This document shows, piece by piece, positions 31,507 through 39,954 of a DNA stretch of 43,494 bases. A program made the position numbers and the translations under genes. Numbering within the stretch: the stretch's first letter is position 1; each line of letters starts with the position of its first letter. The stretch is from Pseudomonas sp. ICMP22404. GTDB taxonomy: Bacteria; Pseudomonadota; Gammaproteobacteria; Pseudomonadales; Pseudomonadaceae. The notes under the pieces are model-generated. The model made no database searches and was not told where the DNA came from. It saw nothing but the letters and a program-made list of their open reading frames with translations. Where the stretch lies: positions 1 to 43,494 of the forward strand of contig NZ_VCNG01000026.1 of the NCBI RefSeq assembly GCF_006227205.1, in the 5' to 3' direction.

Positions 31507-32286
31507 CTACAAGCCCGCCGCCTGTGCGATCTGCAACCGCCAGTTCTCGGCGTCCTGCCAGTCGTTGCCAAACGACCAGGTTGTCCAGCAAGGCGTGCCG
31601 GAGCCGATCTGAAACTGAATCTGCAAGGTAAAGGTGTGGTGGGTCGTACTGGACGTGTAGGTGGTGGAGTTTGACGTGCCTTTGCCGATCTCGCCGCCAA
31701 AGTACGTGCTGCTGACCCTTCGCTCACTGTGGGTGGTATGAGTGTTGGAGGTATGGACGGTCTGGGTTTTCTCGTCGACCCGTACCTGACGGACCACCTG
31801 CGGCGCATCGATCAGCGCATGCTGGTAGCCGGACACCTCTGAATAGAGATAGAGCAAAGCGGTTTCCGGAAACAGTCCGAGCATGTTCTCGCCGCGAGAG
31901 ATCCAGCGATACGGCCCCAGGGCCTGTTCGGCGAGGAAGTCCGTGCACGTCTTGTGCAAGACGACGCCGACGTTATCCTGAACGCGCTTGAGTTCGCGAC
32001 TTTCCTTGCGCCAGAACAACCCCAGCGGCAGGCTGAAGACCCAGGTCACGCACCAGAGCAGTCCCGCGAGAATCGGGCCACCGAAGTAGTGCCCCTGCGC
32101 CACCCATTTGATCAGGAAGTATCCACAGACGAGCCCTTGGACGATCTTGAACGGCTTGAGCACCACGCGCTTGCGCTGCGCCAGGCGCTCTTCGGCGGGA
32201 GGTATCAGTTGGCGGGCCTGTTCAACGCTTGGGGAAAGTGGAAAGTGGGTGATTTCAGGGCGGGTAGCGATTTCGCCATGGGACAT
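31507..32286 (-). CDS. Hypothetical membrane protein
   Basis: A 259-aa protein I do not recognise. A soluble N-terminus (about 1-45) precedes two hydrophobic helices (about 48-62 and 68-90, with GGPILAGLLWCVTWVFSLPLGLFW), followed by a large C-terminal region rich in Thr/Ser/His (VHTSNTHTTHSERR, TSNSTTYTSSTTHHT), probably beta-stranded. The start at MSHGEIATRP has AGGAA about 8 nt upstream. It may form a unit with the aaeB-like gene upstream (63 bp away), but no functional link is evident. Confidence 0.65.
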   Translation of the reverse strand: MSHGEIATRPEITHFPLSPSVEQARQLIPPAEERLAQRKRVVLKPFKIVQGLVCGYFLIKWVAQGHYFGGPILAGLLWCVTWVFSLPLGLFWRKESRELKRVQDNVGVVLHKTCTDFLAEQALGPYRWISRGENMLGLFPETALLYLYSEVSGYQHALIDAPQVVRQVRVDEKTQTVHTSNTHTTHSERRVSSTYFGGEIGKGTSNSTTYTSSTTHHTFTLQIQFQIGSGTPCWTTWSFGNDWQDAENWRLQIAQAAGL

Positions 32287-32348
32287 GTGAAGGGTTCCTG
32301 TGACTGCCGTGTCAGTGCCGGAGCGGCGTAAAGCGGGCACTATAGCGA

Positions 32349-34328
32349 CTACTGGGCAGGCTGCCCACGCAGGCGTCGGTCAAATGTGCGCTGATTCGCG
32401 CTTGCGTAGGTTTCGAGCAACCCCGCCAAAGCCAGGTAGCCAGCCGCCAGGTCATGGGCGTCAAGGCGGGTCAGTGACCTGGACGTTCGACGGGCCTGGA
32501 CCGCGCTGATCGCTGGATGGGAGGCGTACCGGGAAATCCGTCGGTCGCCCCGTCGCGCGCACTTGCCCACCGATGATTCAGGGTCCAGGTCGCGGGTTTG
32601 ACGTTGCAGTCGAATCCATTGTCGGCTCAATTGCAGGGCCGTCGAACCAGCCTGCGCAGACTGCTGATCATCTGCCCCCGACAGCGCCTGCAAGGTCACC
32701 AATCGGTGCTGCTGCCTTGCCTGCCACTTGAGCAGGTCCATCCGGTGTCCATGACGAAGCAGTCGCCGGGTGTCCTGGAGTATCGCCTTCTTCAGGACGT
32801 GCGGGTGGCGGTGGGGTTTTCCCGGCAGTAACAGGAAGGCCAACAGGCATATGGCAAGCGCCACGATCCAGGCGAGAGCCTGGTTGGCGAAGTCGGCGAA
32901 GTCGTACTGGGCGGCCAGGCCTGTGCTGACGAGCGTGTTGAAGCCGATCAGATAAGCGATGCCTTGCAGGGCATGACGCGGGCGGGTCGTGGCCTGAATC
33001 CCCACGGCCCAGAACGCAATCATCACGACCGTGAGCAACGCGAGCCCGCTGATGTGCGGCAACACCAGGAACTTGCACGCCGCTGCCGCCACTATTGCGT
33101 AGACGGTGCCCTCGAAGAAGCGAGCCAGGCCTTGAGCAGGCGCCGGGCTGGTGGCCAGCAAAGTACAGCACGGTCCCGATACCGCCAGCAACGTTGGCCC
33201 TTGGTCCCAGGCAGACAGGTACCAGAAAGCCGCGATTGCCAATGTCGCCAACAGCGCTCGCACGCCGTTACGCAGCGCGTCGCCATAATGTCGATGAAAA
33301 CCCACCGCGCGAGCAGGCATCTGACCCCGATGCTCAAGGCTGGCGAAGCTCGACAAGGCGCTGAACAGGTCTGCCAATTGTTCCTTCAGGCGCTGTTGGC
33401 TCGTGTTGTTTTCCGGCAACTGCGCAAGGCGGTGTTGCATCTCCCGGACTTCATCGGCCGCCACGCAAAAGCCCGGCAATGCGTCGGCCAACCGTTGCAG
33501 GTCCATGCCCGTTCGGGCGAACGAAGGCGAAACAGGCTGATCGGTCGCGCCTTCGTCCAGAACCACGGCATGCAGATACGCCAGCCCTGCCTGCAGGGCC
33601 GCAAGCCTGGAACGGATCAGCAAGGACTCACCTCGGCCGATCCCGAGCAGTTCGTCCACCTTGCTGATGTCGATGGCGAGCGGGCGTTGCGCAATCGCCG
33701 GATCCGCACTGTGTTCCCCCTTGAATCGCGTGGCCAGCAACCGCACGGTGCGAGAGCAGACGTCGTGGAGGGCCCGGTTCAGTTTGGGCTCGACGGTCTT
33801 GCGGCTGAACAAGGTGGCCACCAGGCTCAGGCTCAACACCCCCAGTGCGACCGCCGTGCAGCGCGCCACGATATGATCGAAACCCAACTGCGGCGTGACG
33901 ATAGCGGGCCCCAGGGCAAGGCAGACCGTGTAGCCAGCGACGACGGCCGCCGTGGCGTGATAATGCCGAAGCAGGGTCATGGCCCCCACACAGAGACCGA
34001 GCCATACCCCGATCCCGAGGATGAACAGCAACATTTTCTGGGCGAACATGCCGGTCAGGAGCAACGCAACGGCCAGTCCCACCACGGTTCCCAGGACCCG
34101 ATTGAAACCCTTGCCGACCACCGCGCCTTGAAGCGGATGGATCAGCAGCAGCACCGTCGAAGCCGCCGAGAATGGCGCCTCCAGGTGTAACTGGAAGCCT
34201 AGCCATAGCGCCAGAGAGGCCGCCGCAAGACTGCGCAACATGTAGCCAGATGCCAGGGGACTCCATGATCCGGCCCATGCGCCGAGCGTTCGCCATGCGC
34301 GGCCCTTCACAGGAGCGCCTGAAGCCAC
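32349..34328 (-). CDS. FUSC/AaeB-type efflux membrane protein
   Basis: A 659-aa inner-membrane protein of the FUSC family (AaeB, aromatic-acid efflux). It shows the family's repeat of two hydrophobic bundles (about 20-165 and 350-490), each followed by a cytoplasmic region. With the HlyD-type adaptor and DUF1656 protein it forms an AaeXAB-like pump for aromatic or other acids. GTG at 34328 is preferred because GGAGG lies about 8 nt upstream; it overlaps the adaptor stop by 22 bp. GTG at 34310 is an alternative. Confidence 0.86.
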   Translation of the reverse strand: MASGAPVKGRAWRTLGAWAGSWSPLASGYMLRSLAAASLALWLGFQLHLEAPFSAASTVLLLIHPLQGAVVGKGFNRVLGTVVGLAVALLLTGMFAQKMLLFILGIGVWLGLCVGAMTLLRHYHATAAVVAGYTVCLALGPAIVTPQLGFDHIVARCTAVALGVLSLSLVATLFSRKTVEPKLNRALHDVCSRTVRLLATRFKGEHSADPAIAQRPLAIDISKVDELLGIGRGESLLIRSRLAALQAGLAYLHAVVLDEGATDQPVSPSFARTGMDLQRLADALPGFCVAADEVREMQHRLAQLPENNTSQQRLKEQLADLFSALSSFASLEHRGQMPARAVGFHRHYGDALRNGVRALLATLAIAAFWYLSAWDQGPTLLAVSGPCCTLLATSPAPAQGLARFFEGTVYAIVAAAACKFLVLPHISGLALLTVVMIAFWAVGIQATTRPRHALQGIAYLIGFNTLVSTGLAAQYDFADFANQALAWIVALAICLLAFLLLPGKPHRHPHVLKKAILQDTRRLLRHGHRMDLLKWQARQQHRLVTLQALSGADDQQSAQAGSTALQLSRQWIRLQRQTRDLDPESSVGKCARRGDRRISRYASHPAISAVQARRTSRSLTRLDAHDLAAGYLALAGLLETYASANQRTFDRRLRGQPAQ

Positions 34329-35215
34329 TGCGTCAGCCTCCAACGTGGCCCTGCCCCCGCCTCGGCGACCTCGATACTGGCGGTCATCCCGGCTGCCAGC
34401 TCCACGTCCGGCGGCACGTGGTCCAGCTCGATCCGTACAGGCACCCGTTGGGCCAGGCGTATCCAGCTGAACGTCGGCGCCACTTGAGGCAAACCATTGT
34501 CGCCGCGCTGTTCGTTGCCGTCGGCGATACCCCTGCCCATGCTTGCGACGTGCCCTTCGAGCAACGGCGAAAAGCCCATGAGCTTGATCGACGCCGCAGC
34601 GCCCACTCGAATACCCGCCAACTTGGTCTCTTCGAAATAGCCGGTGACCCAGAAGCTATGGCTATCGACCACAAAGATATTGGTGTCACCCGCCGAGGCG
34701 TAGTCACCCGGCTGAAGGCGCAGTTGGGTCACGTATCCATCGACCGGTGAGCGAATGGTCGTGCGGTCCAGGTCAAGCCGCGCCTGGGCCAGCTGGCTCT
34801 GGGCGGCGTCCAGACGCGCCCTGGCCACCGCCAGATCCCGGGCGGCGTTGTCGATCTCCTCCCGCGCAATGGCATCGCCGAGCTGGTTGCGACGCTTGAG
34901 CTGTGCGCTGCGCTGTTCGAAGATACTGCGCGCCTCGGCAAGCTCGGCCGTGCGCTGTTGCTGGGCAAGCAGATAGGCGCTGCGATCGATCTGATACAGC
35001 GAAGCGCCCTTGGCGACCCATTGGTTGTCTCCCACGAGCAGTTGTTCAACCTGGCCAGACACCTCGGGGGCGATACGAATGACGTGCGCACTGACCCGCC
35101 CGTCCCGCGTCCAGGGTGCCAGCTCATAGGTGCGCCACAACTGCATGCAGAACAGCAGTGCAATCAGGCCGAGCCCAAGGGTTACGAGCATCTTGAGGAA
35201 ATGATTGATGGTCAT
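34307..35215 (-). CDS. HlyD/AaeA-type periplasmic adaptor of efflux pump
   Basis: Membrane-fusion protein, 302 aa. One N-terminal anchor helix (LGLGLIALLFCMQLW, about 12-27) precedes the lipoyl half-motif IAPEVSGQVEQLLV, a coiled-coil hairpin (about 85-155, Ala/Arg/Glu rich), the second lipoyl half RSPVDGYVTQL and a beta-barrel domain (SFWVTGYFEETKLAGIRVG). It links the FUSC pump to the outer membrane. It lies 10 bp after the DUF1656 gene and overlaps the FUSC gene, so this is a tight operon. Confidence 0.9.
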   Translation of the reverse strand: MTINHFLKMLVTLGLGLIALLFCMQLWRTYELAPWTRDGRVSAHVIRIAPEVSGQVEQLLVGDNQWVAKGASLYQIDRSAYLLAQQQRTAELAEARSIFEQRSAQLKRRNQLGDAIAREEIDNAARDLAVARARLDAAQSQLAQARLDLDRTTIRSPVDGYVTQLRLQPGDYASAGDTNIFVVDSHSFWVTGYFEETKLAGIRVGAAASIKLMGFSPLLEGHVASMGRGIADGNEQRGDNGLPQVAPTFSWIRLAQRVPVRIELDHVPPDVELAAGMTASIEVAEAGAGPRWRLTQWLQALL

Positions 35216-35225
35216 CGCGCCGCCC

Positions 35226-35414
35226 TCAACACTTCAGGACCAGGATCGAGAGGACAATCAGCGACACGAAGAAGCGCGCCATGCTCGGGTGCCAGGTCCA
35301 ATCCAGCCAATGCCGCATGCTCCGCTCCAGCACGCCGTACACCAGCACTGCGACGCCCAGGTAGAGCAGCAAGGGTGGAAGGTAGAGGTGGGCAATCGTG
35401 ATTTCGCTCAGCAT
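35226..35414 (-). CDS. DUF1656/AaeX-like small membrane protein
   Basis: A 62-aa protein with two predicted helices (LYLPPLLLYLGVAVLVYGVLE and ARFFVSLIVLSILVL) around a short WLDWTWHPS loop, the AaeX/DUF1656 pattern. It is the first gene of the aaeXAB-like efflux operon. Its exact role in the pump is not known. Confidence 0.86.
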   Translation of the reverse strand: MLSEITIAHLYLPPLLLYLGVAVLVYGVLERSMRHWLDWTWHPSMARFFVSLIVLSILVLKC

Positions 35415-35540
35415 CGTTGAGTCTCACCGGAGGCAATCACCTTGATGGCCTTGATGACGATGGTAGGGACTGCGAGAACGTGCCGATATTGAGTATGCTG
35501 CCAATCTATAATCAAATTCGGACAATCCGGATGGAGTGCC

Positions 35541-36335
35541 ATGGACGAGACGAAACGCTATGCGGTTGATCAGTTCGAACTGGATAGCTTCGACCAGCCC
35601 GCCGTCGCGCTGATGTTGGAGAGCCAGCGAAACGACACCGAATTTCCCGTGCACACCCATCGCAAGGGCCAACTGGTGGTGGCTTATCACGGGGGCATCG
35701 TATGCACCGTAGAGGATGGTGTCTGGATGGTGCCGTCGGGTTTCGGCGTATGGATTCCGGGCGGTATCGCCCATAGCAACCGGGTGACTGCCAACGGCAA
35801 GATCGGCTATTTGTTCGTAGAGCCCGGCGCCGCCGCTCTACCGGAGAAATGCTGCACGCTGGTGCTTTCCCCATTGATCCTGGAGTTGATCCTGCACCTG
35901 AGCGCACAGGCCCAGGACTATCCGCCCACCTCTGCCAACGCACGCGTGGCGAGCGTACTCCTCGAACAATTGGCACTGGCCCCTTCGGAACAGCTGTACC
36001 TGCCGCTTCCCGCCGCCACGCAATTGCGTTTCATCGCCCGCGGCTTGGCCCAGGACCCGTCGAATCGTTGCACCATGGCCCAGTGGGCACGCCAGGTCGC
36101 CATGAGCGAGCGGTCCCTGGCGCGTCTGGTCAAGAGCGAAACAGGGCTGACCTTTGGCCAATGGCGCAAGCAATGGCAAATCATCGTGGCGTTGCAGAGC
36201 CTTGCCGAAGGTGAGTCGGTGCAACGAACCGCAGAAGCGCTCGGGTACGAGTCGGTCAGTTCGTTCATCAGCATGTTCCGCAAGACACTGGGCTCGTCGC
36301 CGGCGCGTTACATCCGCAGCACCGCGATGCGTTAG
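35541..36335 (+). CDS. AraC-family regulator divergent from the efflux operon
   Basis: A 264-aa regulator. The N-terminal cupin sensor includes FPVHTHRKGQLVVAYHGG and WIPGGIAHSN. The C-terminal AraC helix-turn-helix pair reads TMAQWARQVAMSERSLARLV and VQRTAEALGYESVSSFISMF. It is divergent from, and 126 bp away from, the DUF1656 gene and so probably regulates the efflux operon. In E. coli the equivalent operon is controlled by a LysR protein (AaeR) instead. GGAG is 7 nt before the ATG. Confidence 0.88.
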   Translation: MDETKRYAVDQFELDSFDQPAVALMLESQRNDTEFPVHTHRKGQLVVAYHGGIVCTVEDGVWMVPSGFGVWIPGGIAHSNRVTANGKIGYLFVEPGAAALPEKCCTLVLSPLILELILHLSAQAQDYPPTSANARVASVLLEQLALAPSEQLYLPLPAATQLRFIARGLAQDPSNRCTMAQWARQVAMSERSLARLVKSETGLTFGQWRKQWQIIVALQSLAEGESVQRTAEALGYESVSSFISMFRKTLGSSPARYIRSTAMR

Positions 36336-36490
36336 CCGGACCCGCGCAAGCCAAGTGCGAACACAGATGCGCCGTGATGCCAGGAGGACGCTCCCTTTCA
36401 AGGGAGAGTCCGCTCGCGATGACGTCGGTCCAGCCGGCGATGATATCGGCTGGCACCCCCCCTACGAGCAGACTTGGCCCCACTCAGACC
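36336..36490. other. Convergent intergenic region with stem-loops
   Basis: Between the AraC and AspH-like stops lie two inverted repeats: CTCCCTT/AAGGGAG (36391-36406) and CCAGCCG/CGGCTGG (36430-36453). Neither has a T-run, so termination is only possible, not shown. Confidence 0.35.
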
Positions 36491-37102
36491 TCACGCCGCC
36501 ATGTGCTTCTCGCGATAGAACTCAAGATAAAGCACGGTGCGGTGCGCCCGTGAAGCGTTGACGGCGAAGTGGTCGAGGGAGCCGTCGAAGATCACCAGGT
36601 TGCCGTTGGTGCTCTGGTTGAAGTTGCCATTGACGTTGAGGTAGGCATAGTTCTGGGTGGTCGGGGCATCGATGGTCAGTTGCATGTGCAACAGGCCTTC
36701 TTCCCAAGTGCCGGTGTGCGAGTGGGTGCCAAGGAAAACGTTGGGCTCCATGCGCAGCAAGGCGCAGAGCTTGATGCCGGGGATCTTGCTCAGCAGGTCG
36801 ATGGTCCCGGGCATGGCGGCGCGGGCATAGGGGATCGGGGTGTCATAGGCGACCAGGCCGTATTGGGTCCATTCCGGCATGACGTCCATGTCATCACCCC
36901 AGCCCCAGAGCCAGCCATACTCACCGCCGGCCTCCATGTGCGCGGCCACTTCATCGACGATCTCGGTGATCGACTTGCCCACGCGGTTGATGGTCAGGGT
37001 CGGTGCATCGAGGGCCAGGAACTCCTCGCGGATCACTTCCCAGTTGTCGGCCAGGTTCTTGAGGTGCGGAAAACGGCTGGAATCATAAAACGACGGGCGC
37101 AT
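36491..37102 (-). CDS. AspH-family (aspartyl/asparaginyl beta-hydroxylase) Fe(II)/2-oxoglutarate oxygenase
   Basis: A 203-aa protein of the aspartyl/asparaginyl beta-hydroxylase family, a double-stranded beta-helix dioxygenase. The likely metal ligands are in GTHSHTG (H127/H129) and H178 in DGSLDHFAVNAS, with R188 (AHRTVLYLEF) for 2-oxoglutarate. It is unrelated in fold subfamily to the SyrP-like enzyme, so the locus has two candidate amino-acid hydroxylases. AAGGAG lies 7 nt before the ATG. A syr-syp-like box lies 95 bp upstream, pointing at it, which suggests co-regulation with the lipopeptide genes. The substrate is unknown; a free or carrier-bound residue of the mycin or peptin is an inference. 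Confidence 0.82.
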   Translation of the reverse strand: MRPSFYDSSRFPHLKNLADNWEVIREEFLALDAPTLTINRVGKSITEIVDEVAAHMEAGGEYGWLWGWGDDMDVMPEWTQYGLVAYDTPIPYARAAMPGTIDLLSKIPGIKLCALLRMEPNVFLGTHSHTGTWEEGLLHMQLTIDAPTTQNYAYLNVNGNFNQSTNGNLVIFDGSLDHFAVNASRAHRTVLYLEFYREKHMAA

Positions 37103-37196
37103 AGGTGCTCCTTTTGTTGAGGGTTGTCGATTCCGGTGGCGATGAAGGGCGCAGCGGACCAGCCTGGGAAGGTTGACCCAGCGGGCCCGGCCTGTC

Positions 37197-37216
37197 TGTC
37201 ACGGGAATCCGGTACA
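37197..37216 (-). promoter_or_regulatory. syr-syp-like box 3 (upstream of AspH-like gene)
   Basis: Read on the minus strand, TGTACCGGATTCCCGTGACA matches the other two boxes at TGT, CC, TTCCC and GACA with the same 20-bp spacing, and is also followed by AGAC. It lies between the MFS stop and the AspH-like start, oriented towards the latter. Confidence 0.6.
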
Positions 37217-37219
37217 GCA

Positions 37220-38590
37220 TCACAGCGGGTCGACCTGCGGGCCGTCGGCCATCCGCACCACGGCCACTGGCGTGGGCGCCTCGTCCAGGCGACGCATCGG
37301 TCCGTAGAGCAGGACACCCAGCGGCAGTAGCGCAAACAGCGCCCCGGCGACCACGAACAGCATCCCCACGCCACGTCCCGGACCTGTTCCCAGCCAGCGC
37401 CCGATCGAATCGGCGTACAGTCCGCCAGGCATCAGCGCCGGCTGGAACCAGTGGTCGACCAGGAAACCGCCGACGATGACGGCCAGACTGGTGGCGGCAA
37501 TGGTCAACATGCTGATCAAGGCAAACACACTGGCGCGGCTGCCGGCGGGAATCCGGCGCATCCACAGCGCATTCACGCTGGCATCGGCGATGCTGGCCAT
37601 GGTGATCGCCACGAATGCCAGGGCGCAGTAAGCCACCGCCTGCGAGACCATCCCCAGGGCTACGACGCACCCCGCCAGCAACAGGTCGGCCACCGCCACC
37701 ATTGCCATCAACCGGCGCGGATTGCCCATGGAAATCAACAACCCCGCACCGGCCAAACCACCCAGCGCCGCCCAGGTATAGGCCATGCCCAGGACCTGGC
37801 TGCCCAGGGTCGACAACAGCAACGGCGTCATCATCAAGGTCGCCAGGGCCAACAGCGCGCTGCGCATCATGGTGTACACCAGCAGCCCGGCCATCAGGCG
37901 CTCGGCGACGAAGAACTTCAGCGCCGCGGCGACATTGCCCAGGGCTCCGCCGAACACCGTGCCCTTGGCCAGCGCGTCGTGATGGGCCGCTGGCGGCCGC
38001 ACATGGGAAAACGCCTTGATCACCAACAGCGTGCCGGAGCAGAACGTCACCAGGTCCACCGCCAGGATCGTCACCAGCCCGGCCTTCGCCATGATCGCCC
38101 CGGCCAGGAGGGGCGCCACCAGGGCCGAAGCGTTCTTGCTGATGCTGATCAATCCCGAGGCCCGGGTGAACTTATCCGGGGCGACAATCGTGCTGACAGC
38201 CGCCTGGTAGGCCGGCTTGCGAAAGGCACTGACAATCGATGCCAGGCAATTGAAGATGTACAGGTGCAACGGCTCCAGACGCTCGAACCAGAGCAACGCC
38301 ATGACGCCCAGCAGCAGCACCGCCAGGCTGACATCGCAACAGACAATGATGACCCGGTGGCTGATCCGGTCCGCCAGCCCTCCCGCCAGTGGCAGAAAGA
38401 GCACCGCCGGCAAGGTGGCCGCCAGTACCACGTTGGCGAACGCCACCGCCGAACCGGTGTGGGTGTACACCCAGACGCCGAGGGCGAACTCCATCAGTGC
38501 CGTGCCGATGACCGCCAGAGACTCGCCACACCAGAGGAAATAGAAACCCCGTCCCAGATCGAAGCCCTTGCGGTCGCTCACCAGGCTCAT
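37220..38590 (-). CDS. MFS exporter (EntS/MFS_3-like)
   Basis: Major facilitator transporter, 456 aa, with about 12 predicted helices. It has the typical loop after TM2 (GGLADRISHRVIIVCCD) and a half-way loop rich in charge (HVRPPAAHHDALAKG). It belongs to the drug/siderophore exporter type often found beside NRPS genes. The start at MSLVSDRKGF overlaps the cupin stop (ATGA), so the two are translationally coupled; longer in-frame starts lie inside the cupin gene. It may export a lipopeptide, a precursor or a shunt product, but this is unproven since a SyrD-like exporter is also present. Confidence 0.88.
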   Translation of the reverse strand: MSLVSDRKGFDLGRGFYFLWCGESLAVIGTALMEFALGVWVYTHTGSAVAFANVVLAATLPAVLFLPLAGGLADRISHRVIIVCCDVSLAVLLLGVMALLWFERLEPLHLYIFNCLASIVSAFRKPAYQAAVSTIVAPDKFTRASGLISISKNASALVAPLLAGAIMAKAGLVTILAVDLVTFCSGTLLVIKAFSHVRPPAAHHDALAKGTVFGGALGNVAAALKFFVAERLMAGLLVYTMMRSALLALATLMMTPLLLSTLGSQVLGMAYTWAALGGLAGAGLLISMGNPRRLMAMVAVADLLLAGCVVALGMVSQAVAYCALAFVAITMASIADASVNALWMRRIPAGSRASVFALISMLTIAATSLAVIVGGFLVDHWFQPALMPGGLYADSIGRWLGTGPGRGVGMLFVVAGALFALLPLGVLLYGPMRRLDEAPTPVAVVRMADGPQVDPL

Positions 38591-39591
38591 GTGCGCACAT
38601 CGCGGGACGTGGCGACATCGACCAGCTTGCTCATCAACCGGTAGACCATGGAGTACGCCACCGCACCCACCACCAGGGGCGCGTAGCGGGAAAACAGGTA
38701 GTTGCGCAGCACCCGTCTGGCGATGGGCGAGCTGATGTTGCCGCTGACATGCAGAGGTGTCGGGAACGTGGCCGCGACCGTGGCGCCAAATGCGTCGTCC
38801 ATGGACTGGACCGCATGCCACCAGTAGACCGGGATGTACAACGCATCACCCGGCTCCACCACCGTGCGCAGGGCACGCAGGTCCCGCGTCCCGGGAAAAC
38901 GCCCGGTATCGATGTCGTACAGGTAGCCCGCTTCCTCGATCACCGGCCGCAACGCCCGCCAACTGGTTTCGTCCGGCGGCAGCAGCAGGACTTCCTTGGC
39001 CCCGACCACCTGGGCCATGAACGTCTCGTCGGTGACATGGAAATGCCAATCGGTGTAGGAGTTGCGGTACAGGAAACTGCGATGGGGAGGATAGGCCCGG
39101 GTCTTGCCCAACTGAGGCATGAACGGCAGGCCACCGACGTCCTCCTTCAGCCGCTCGATGGCCGAGCCTTCGGAGAAACGGCAACTGTCGGCCACCAGCG
39201 GCGAATCGCCCTCGCCCAGGCTGTCGAGGAACTCATGGAACGGCATGTCCCGGTAGACCGTGTTCGCATACTCGGTCAGCTCGGCCTTGACCTTGGGATT
39301 GGACCAGCCGATGACCTCCGAGACAATCTGCGAACGAACCACCACGGCACTGTTGTGGGAGTGAGCCTTGAGGTAGTCCAGCCGATTCCACTTATGGAAA
39401 GCCGGCCAGTGCCGCACGGCATTCTTGATCAGGCAGGGCCGGTTGCGATTGACGTAGCGGCGGGTGAAATCCTCTTTGGATATCGCCAGCGCATCGATCA
39501 CTTCGACCGCCCCTGCCTGCGGGTGATTGGGAAAACGGGACAGGCTCCAGAACTTGGAAACCGGACGCTCCGATTCGGCGATCAGTGACAT
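38587..39591 (-). CDS. JmjC/cupin-8 Fe(II)-dependent oxygenase-like protein
   Basis: A 334-aa cupin-8/JmjC-fold protein. The core DWHFHVTDETFMAQVVGAKEVLLLPP carries H183-F-H185 where family members have HxD, and the distal His is H259 in GDALYIPVYWWHAV. The remainder (about 280-334) is a hydrophobic/basic tail (VVGAVAYSMVYRLMSKL) that may touch the membrane. The start at MSLIAESE has GAGGG about 8 nt upstream; a start 7 codons earlier lacks one. It is coupled to the MFS gene and divergent from the SyrE-like NRPS, with a shared box between. It may be a tailoring hydroxylase; the HxH site makes the activity uncertain. Confidence 0.78.
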   Translation of the reverse strand: MSLIAESERPVSKFWSLSRFPNHPQAGAVEVIDALAISKEDFTRRYVNRNRPCLIKNAVRHWPAFHKWNRLDYLKAHSHNSAVVVRSQIVSEVIGWSNPKVKAELTEYANTVYRDMPFHEFLDSLGEGDSPLVADSCRFSEGSAIERLKEDVGGLPFMPQLGKTRAYPPHRSFLYRNSYTDWHFHVTDETFMAQVVGAKEVLLLPPDETSWRALRPVIEEAGYLYDIDTGRFPGTRDLRALRTVVEPGDALYIPVYWWHAVQSMDDAFGATVAATFPTPLHVSGNISSPIARRVLRNYLFSRYAPLVVGAVAYSMVYRLMSKLVDVATSRDVRT

Positions 39592-39954
39592 GTTCAACCC
39601 TCGCAAACTCACTCAGGGTCGTTGGTATAACAGACTCGCGCGACCACGCCCAAGCGTCGCAAAGCCGCGTTTCCCGCCGTTGTCCCTGCTTCCCATGACA
39701 GACATCGGGAAGCGGATCCTCTAATTTTTTCCCACATTGTGAAGGGACATCAGGCGTGACCGGACGGCAGGACGGCCCATCGACAGCCGCACCGCAGCCC
39801 CCCGACGCCCCCATCGCATCAGGCGCCTGCCCACGGCCCCGATGTCCCTCCCCACGACTATTTGCATCCGCCGATTGGCAGTCGCCCAGGCCTTCATGCA
39901 CCGCCATTCGAACGGAGACAAACCTCAATTGATTCTGCCTGCAGGTGCTCCGAA
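39592..39954. promoter_or_regulatory. Divergent promoter region: cupin gene / SyrE-like NRPS
   Basis: A 363-bp gap without a supported gene. It contains box 2 (39681-39700) and an AT-rich element with TTTTTTCCCACATTGTGAA near 39724. The NRPS ATG has only a weak ribosome site (CAGGTG). Apparent frames across it have no ribosome site and overlap the NRPS start. Confidence 0.5.
39681..39700 (+). promoter_or_regulatory. syr-syp-like box 2 (upstream of SyrE-like NRPS and cupin gene)
   Basis: TGTCCCTGCTTCCCATGACA is identical to box 1 at 15 of 20 positions. The identity continues outside as a leading T and a trailing GAC-NN-CGG. It lies 255 bp from the NRPS start and 90 bp from the cupin start, with the TTCCC core oriented to the NRPS as it is to syrB1 in box 1. 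Confidence 0.72.
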
